Shown piece after piece: positions 6,348-7,719 of a stretch of 7,719 bases of DNA. The notes beneath the pieces are model-generated. The model did not search any database, had not been told where the DNA came from, and saw only the letters and a list, made by a program, of their open reading frames with translations. Position numbers and translations under genes: made by a program. The DNA is from Bacteroidota bacterium (GTDB lineage Bacteria > Spirochaetota > Spirochaetia > JABMQR01), in contig JABMQR010000039.1 in the NCBI GenBank assembly GCA_013202335.1, positions 1-7,719 on the forward strand. Direction: 5' to 3'. Positions within the stretch are counted from its first letter, which is position 1. Each line of letters begins with the position of its first letter.

Positions 6348-6619
6348 TCATCATTCTCAGAAGAATCAAACAGCTCTTTGAGCTTAACAAGCGTTCTCTG
6401 CTGTTGGATCTCCGGAATGTTAATATTTTTATATTGGGTGATATAACTTAAAGCCAGCAACTCTTCTATTGGCCTATTAGAGGTGTCAGCCTTTATCATT
6501 AGTCCGAGGAAATATCTTTCTTTGTCATTTAATTGAGATAGCTGAGCAGAAACTATGGATTCATTTTTACGCTGGGTAGCTTCATCTTTGTGGGTTTTAT
6601 TATTGCTAATAGTCTTCAA
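6320..6619 (-). CDS. Hypothetical 99-residue protein, TTG start
   Basis: I do not recognise this family. The 99-residue product is soluble, hydrophilic and probably all-helical: a charged, low-complexity N-terminus (SNNKTHKDEATQRKNES, 5-21), a helix LSQLNDKERYFLGLMIKAD (27-45), and a C-terminal helix rich in Lys and Glu (KLKELFDSSENDELKKIREM). There is no signal peptide, so it is probably cytoplasmic. The start is TTG at 6619-6617, decided by an excellent GAGGAGAA ribosome binding site 7 nt upstream; there is no competing ATG nearby. It begins 33 nt after the secreted-protein gene, whose binding site is nearly identical (GAGGAGAAC), so the two form one operon. Its last codons overlap a beta-barrel tail in another frame, so its C-terminus may have been set by a deletion that fused foreign DNA. 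Confidence 0.6.
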   Translation of the reverse strand: MKTISNNKTHKDEATQRKNESIVSAQLSQLNDKERYFLGLMIKADTSNRPIEELLALSYITQYKNINIPEIQQQRTLVKLKELFDSSENDELKKIREML

Positions 6620-6652
6620 ATAGTTCTCCTCGTGGTGTTTATTATTGTTTGA

Positions 6653-7318
6653 TTATTCCGTTGCTTTTTGTTCAGCTTCAGTTTTGGCTGCTTCTTCAAT
6701 TATATGAATAGCTTCTTTACTTGTGAAAAGTATCTGTAAAATATATTGTTGCTCTTTTTTAATTGCATTCAAAGCTATTGTCTCATCATCTGCATGCCAT
6801 AATAGAGTAAAGTTATAATAAGGATATTTATTATCAGGATCACCGGCCAGTAATATGGATTTCTTTTTTTCAAATAATTCTGGAGGATATACATCTTTTA
6901 TAAGTTCAGGAGTTCCGTATTCATTAGTAAACAAATCTATATAGTTTTGAAAGTTCTTAAGGTCAGCCGCATAACTTTTTTCATCCCCTAAAAACCCATA
7001 TGCGACTCGTACTAGTCTATCGAAAAAAAATCCATAACCAAGGAAGGCTTCAGTATTGTCAATTATAATATCTGCTTGATATGCTTTGCTATTCTCACCA
7101 TAATAATCTTCATTTTCTTTTTGATTGAATGGATAAAAAGAGTAGTTTTCAGAGCCCAAAACCTCTTCTTCTGACATGTCCCAATTAACATTTCTTATAT
7201 CAAAGTTACCATTAAGACCAAATTGGTTTTCTTCAGAGGCTACCCCTGCTCCGAATATTGGGGAAAGAGATAGTAGTATAAAGAGGATAAAAAATATGCA
7301 GGTTTTAACTTTTTTCAT
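6653..7318 (-). CDS. Secreted protein of unknown function
   Basis: The 221-residue product starts with a Sec signal peptide (MKKVKTC, then the hydrophobic core IFFILFILLSLSPIF, cleavage plausibly after GAGVA near residue 27), so it is exported to the periplasm or envelope; no lipobox Cys follows the core. The mature part has RNVNWDMSEEEVLGSE (42-57), a motif style (R-x-x-x-W-x-M-S-x-E-E-V) seen in many small periplasmic proteins of unknown role. It is followed by strands such as LGYGFFFDRLVRVAYGF and a helix ending FTNEYGTPELI, suggesting an alpha/beta fold. The C-terminus is an Ala/Glu/Lys-rich helix (IIEEAAKTEAEQKATE). The ATG at 7318 has GAGGAGAAC upstream. A promoter at 7379-7387 makes it the first gene of an operon with the 99-residue gene. 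No catalytic residues can be named. Confidence 0.85.
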   Translation of the reverse strand: MKKVKTCIFFILFILLSLSPIFGAGVASEENQFGLNGNFDIRNVNWDMSEEEVLGSENYSFYPFNQKENEDYYGENSKAYQADIIIDNTEAFLGYGFFFDRLVRVAYGFLGDEKSYAADLKNFQNYIDLFTNEYGTPELIKDVYPPELFEKKKSILLAGDPDNKYPYYNFTLLWHADDETIALNAIKKEQQYILQILFTSKEAIHIIEEAAKTEAEQKATE

Positions 7319-7378
7319 AAGGTTCTCCTCTTGTCATCACGAAGGGAGAACTATTCACTCTGAATCATCTTTAAAAAC

Positions 7379-7387
7379 ACTATATCA
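7379..7387 (-). promoter_or_regulatory. Extended -10 promoter of the secreted-protein operon
   Basis: On the minus strand TGATATAGT (7387-7379) is an extended -10 element: TGn followed by TATAGT, five of six bases to consensus. The transcript would start about 55 nt before the ATG at 7318. No good -35 box is present, as expected for this class; the inverted repeat TCCC-N6-GGGA (7391-7404) occupies that area and could bind a regulator. It lies just beyond the terminator of the upstream unit. Confidence 0.55.
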
Positions 7388-7403
7388 CAATCCCACAATA
7401 GGG

Positions 7404-7432
7404 AAAAGAAAAAAGCGACATACAGCCGCTTT
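7404..7432 (-). terminator. Rho-independent terminator, minus strand
   Basis: On the minus strand AAAGCGGC (7432-7425) pairs with GTCGCTTT (7419-7412) around a 5-nt loop with one G-U pair, followed by a T-rich tract (TTTTTTCTTTT in all, partly within the stem). The G-U pair becomes an A-C mismatch on the plus strand, so the minus orientation is favoured. It ends transcription arriving from the right, where only gene fragments (7495-7719) now remain. Confidence 0.75.
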
Positions 7433-7470
7433 CTCCCATGAGATCGAGAATTCTTTTATTTGATATACTA

Positions 7471-7488
7471 CTCTAAACTAATTTAGAG
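7471..7488. promoter_or_regulatory. Palindrome CTCTAAA-N4-TTTAGAG, possible operator
   Basis: A perfect 7-bp inverted repeat with a 4-nt centre (CTAA) follows two bases after an extended -10 match on the plus strand (TGATATACT, 7461-7469). The palindrome would span the expected start point near 7476, the position of a repressor operator. Alternatively it is the 5' stem of an RNA. Confidence 0.4.
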
Positions 7489-7494
7489 AGGTTA

Positions 7495-7626
7495 TTAACT
7501 GTATCCGCGGTTACAACCTTCCAGAATTTCCCTGATCAGTACTCCCATGCTGGTCAGGTTTTTTTTGAATACCTGGTGTACAGATTCAGTTTGATTTATT
7601 ATCTTAACTTCCTGAAATTTTATTAC
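7495..7626 (-). pseudogene. Coding-like 3' gene fragment, unassigned
   Basis: A minus-strand frame, open from a TGA at 7629-7627 to the TAA at 7497-7495, encodes 43 residues. It includes QEVKIINQTESVHQVF and MGVLIREILEGCNRGYS. Codon choice is coding-like (CTG, ACC, AGC, GGA, CGC), but no start codon exists before the internal ATG at residue 27, so it reads as the 3' end of a gene. The terminator at 7404-7432 lies about 65 nt beyond the stop, consistent with a former gene end. I cannot name the family. The plus-strand terminator overlaps it, so one of the two readings may be accidental. Confidence 0.3.
7531..7566 (+). terminator. Strong rho-independent terminator, plus strand
   Basis: CCTGATCAG (7531-7539) pairs with CTGGTCAGG (7550-7558) over nine base pairs with one U-G, a 10-nt loop, and an immediate run of eight T (7559-7566). 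On the minus strand the U-G becomes a mismatch and an A-run precedes the stem, so polarity is plus. No plus-strand gene ends within the preceding 1.8 kb. Confidence 0.75.
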
Positions 7627-7719
7627 TCAAACGCAACCACAGGTCATTAGAGCTTTCTATCCTTGACGAACTGCAGTACATTTTCATAACTTTTCCCACT
7701 CTTCTCAATTGCTGCTGAA
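7604..7719 (-). pseudogene. Frameshifted tail resembling dTDP-glucose 4,6-dehydratase (right edge)
   Basis: The minus-strand frame entering from the right edge reads KSYENVLQFVKDR and stops at TAA (7649-7647). In RfbB/RmlB proteins a segment of the form KSYxxxxxYVxDRPGHDxRYAID occupies this place with the same KSY-to-DR spacing. In the next frame the sequence continues NDLWLRLSNKI to a TAA at 7606-7604, resembling GHDLRYALSNKI. Between the DR and the Asp codon there are ten bases where nine are expected (Pro-Gly-His), so a +1 insertion accounts for both halves. The family's remaining C-terminal region (the LGW-x-P segment and beyond) is absent. This would be the last part of a dead rhamnose/O-antigen sugar gene. 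The match is short, so the family is tentative. Confidence 0.35.

Larger units (their letters stand above)
7470..7566 (+). ncRNA. Candidate small RNA ending at a strong terminator
   Basis: A plus-strand extended -10 element (7461-7469) and the intrinsic terminator at 7531-7566 bracket about 90 nt with no protein frame on that strand. The segment between contains short self-complementary elements (GGTT/AACC and CCGCGG around 7489-7518). No known RNA family is recognised. The opposite strand has a coding-like fragment over the same bases, so the RNA is uncertain. Confidence 0.3.

Noticed and set aside
7176..7463. 95-codon plus-strand frame near the right end, considered as the gene served by the terminator at 7531
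   Set aside because: More than half is antisense to the signal peptide and start of the secreted protein; it has no good start site and ends 68 nt before the terminator stem.
1..7719. CRISPR array, tRNA, rRNA or insertion-sequence ends
   Set aside because: I found no regularly spaced repeats, cloverleaf, rRNA segment, transposase motif or terminal inverted repeats with target duplications, apart from the small 10-mer pair described at 1322-1376.

Overview
The window looks like a chromosomal segment from a spirochaete. The grounds are a 75-residue L28 with two CxxC pairs, a DUF4349 lipoprotein with a relaxed lipobox, a soluble PAS-rich hybrid kinase of a kind common in free-living spirochaetes, and several small secreted or membrane proteins. 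The phylum is an inference from these styles, not a measurement. The left 3 kb looks like ordinary core genome of moderate GC. From about 3.2 kb the sequence becomes clearly AT-rich (single lines sampled by eye run from about 25 to 45 % GC, against 40-57 % on the left) and behaves like accessory or decaying DNA.

Left block (1-3000). A minus-strand gene of unknown function runs off the left edge. Then come rpmB (L28, minus) with a good rho-independent terminator, and a plus-strand gene (788-1336) that I read as a 2H-phosphoesterase (LigT/2'-5' RNA ligase-like) fold whose two catalytic HxT motifs have both been lost. It converges on a minus-strand pair: a DUF4349 lipoprotein gene followed 8 nt later by nth (endonuclease III). 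The short gap between the convergent genes holds a perfect 8-bp hairpin flanked by a repeated 10-mer that supplies the stop codon of both genes.

Middle (2914-5633). A 395-bp divergent intergenic region with a compact stem-loop precedes a 774-residue cytoplasmic hybrid histidine kinase (three PAS-type domains, HisKA, HATPase, receiver). No partner regulator or HPt gene lies next to it.

Right block (5634-7719). Nearly everything is on the minus strand, and much of it is broken. In minus-strand reading order it holds: a frameshifted tail resembling dTDP-glucose 4,6-dehydratase; an unassigned coding-like fragment; a terminator; a two-gene operon with its own extended -10 promoter (a secreted 221-residue protein and a 99-residue protein started by TTG); an outer-membrane beta-barrel C-terminal tail lying out of frame across the end of the 99-residue gene; a class III nucleotidyl cyclase of the Pycsar-like single-domain type with its centre deleted; and a short membrane-segment reading frame. 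A plus-strand terminator at 7531-7566 with no plus-strand gene before it suggests a small RNA. The most interesting results are the paired loss of both HxT motifs in the 2H protein and the internally deleted cyclase next to other gene relics. Together they suggest a former defence or surface-gene island rather than an intact new system.
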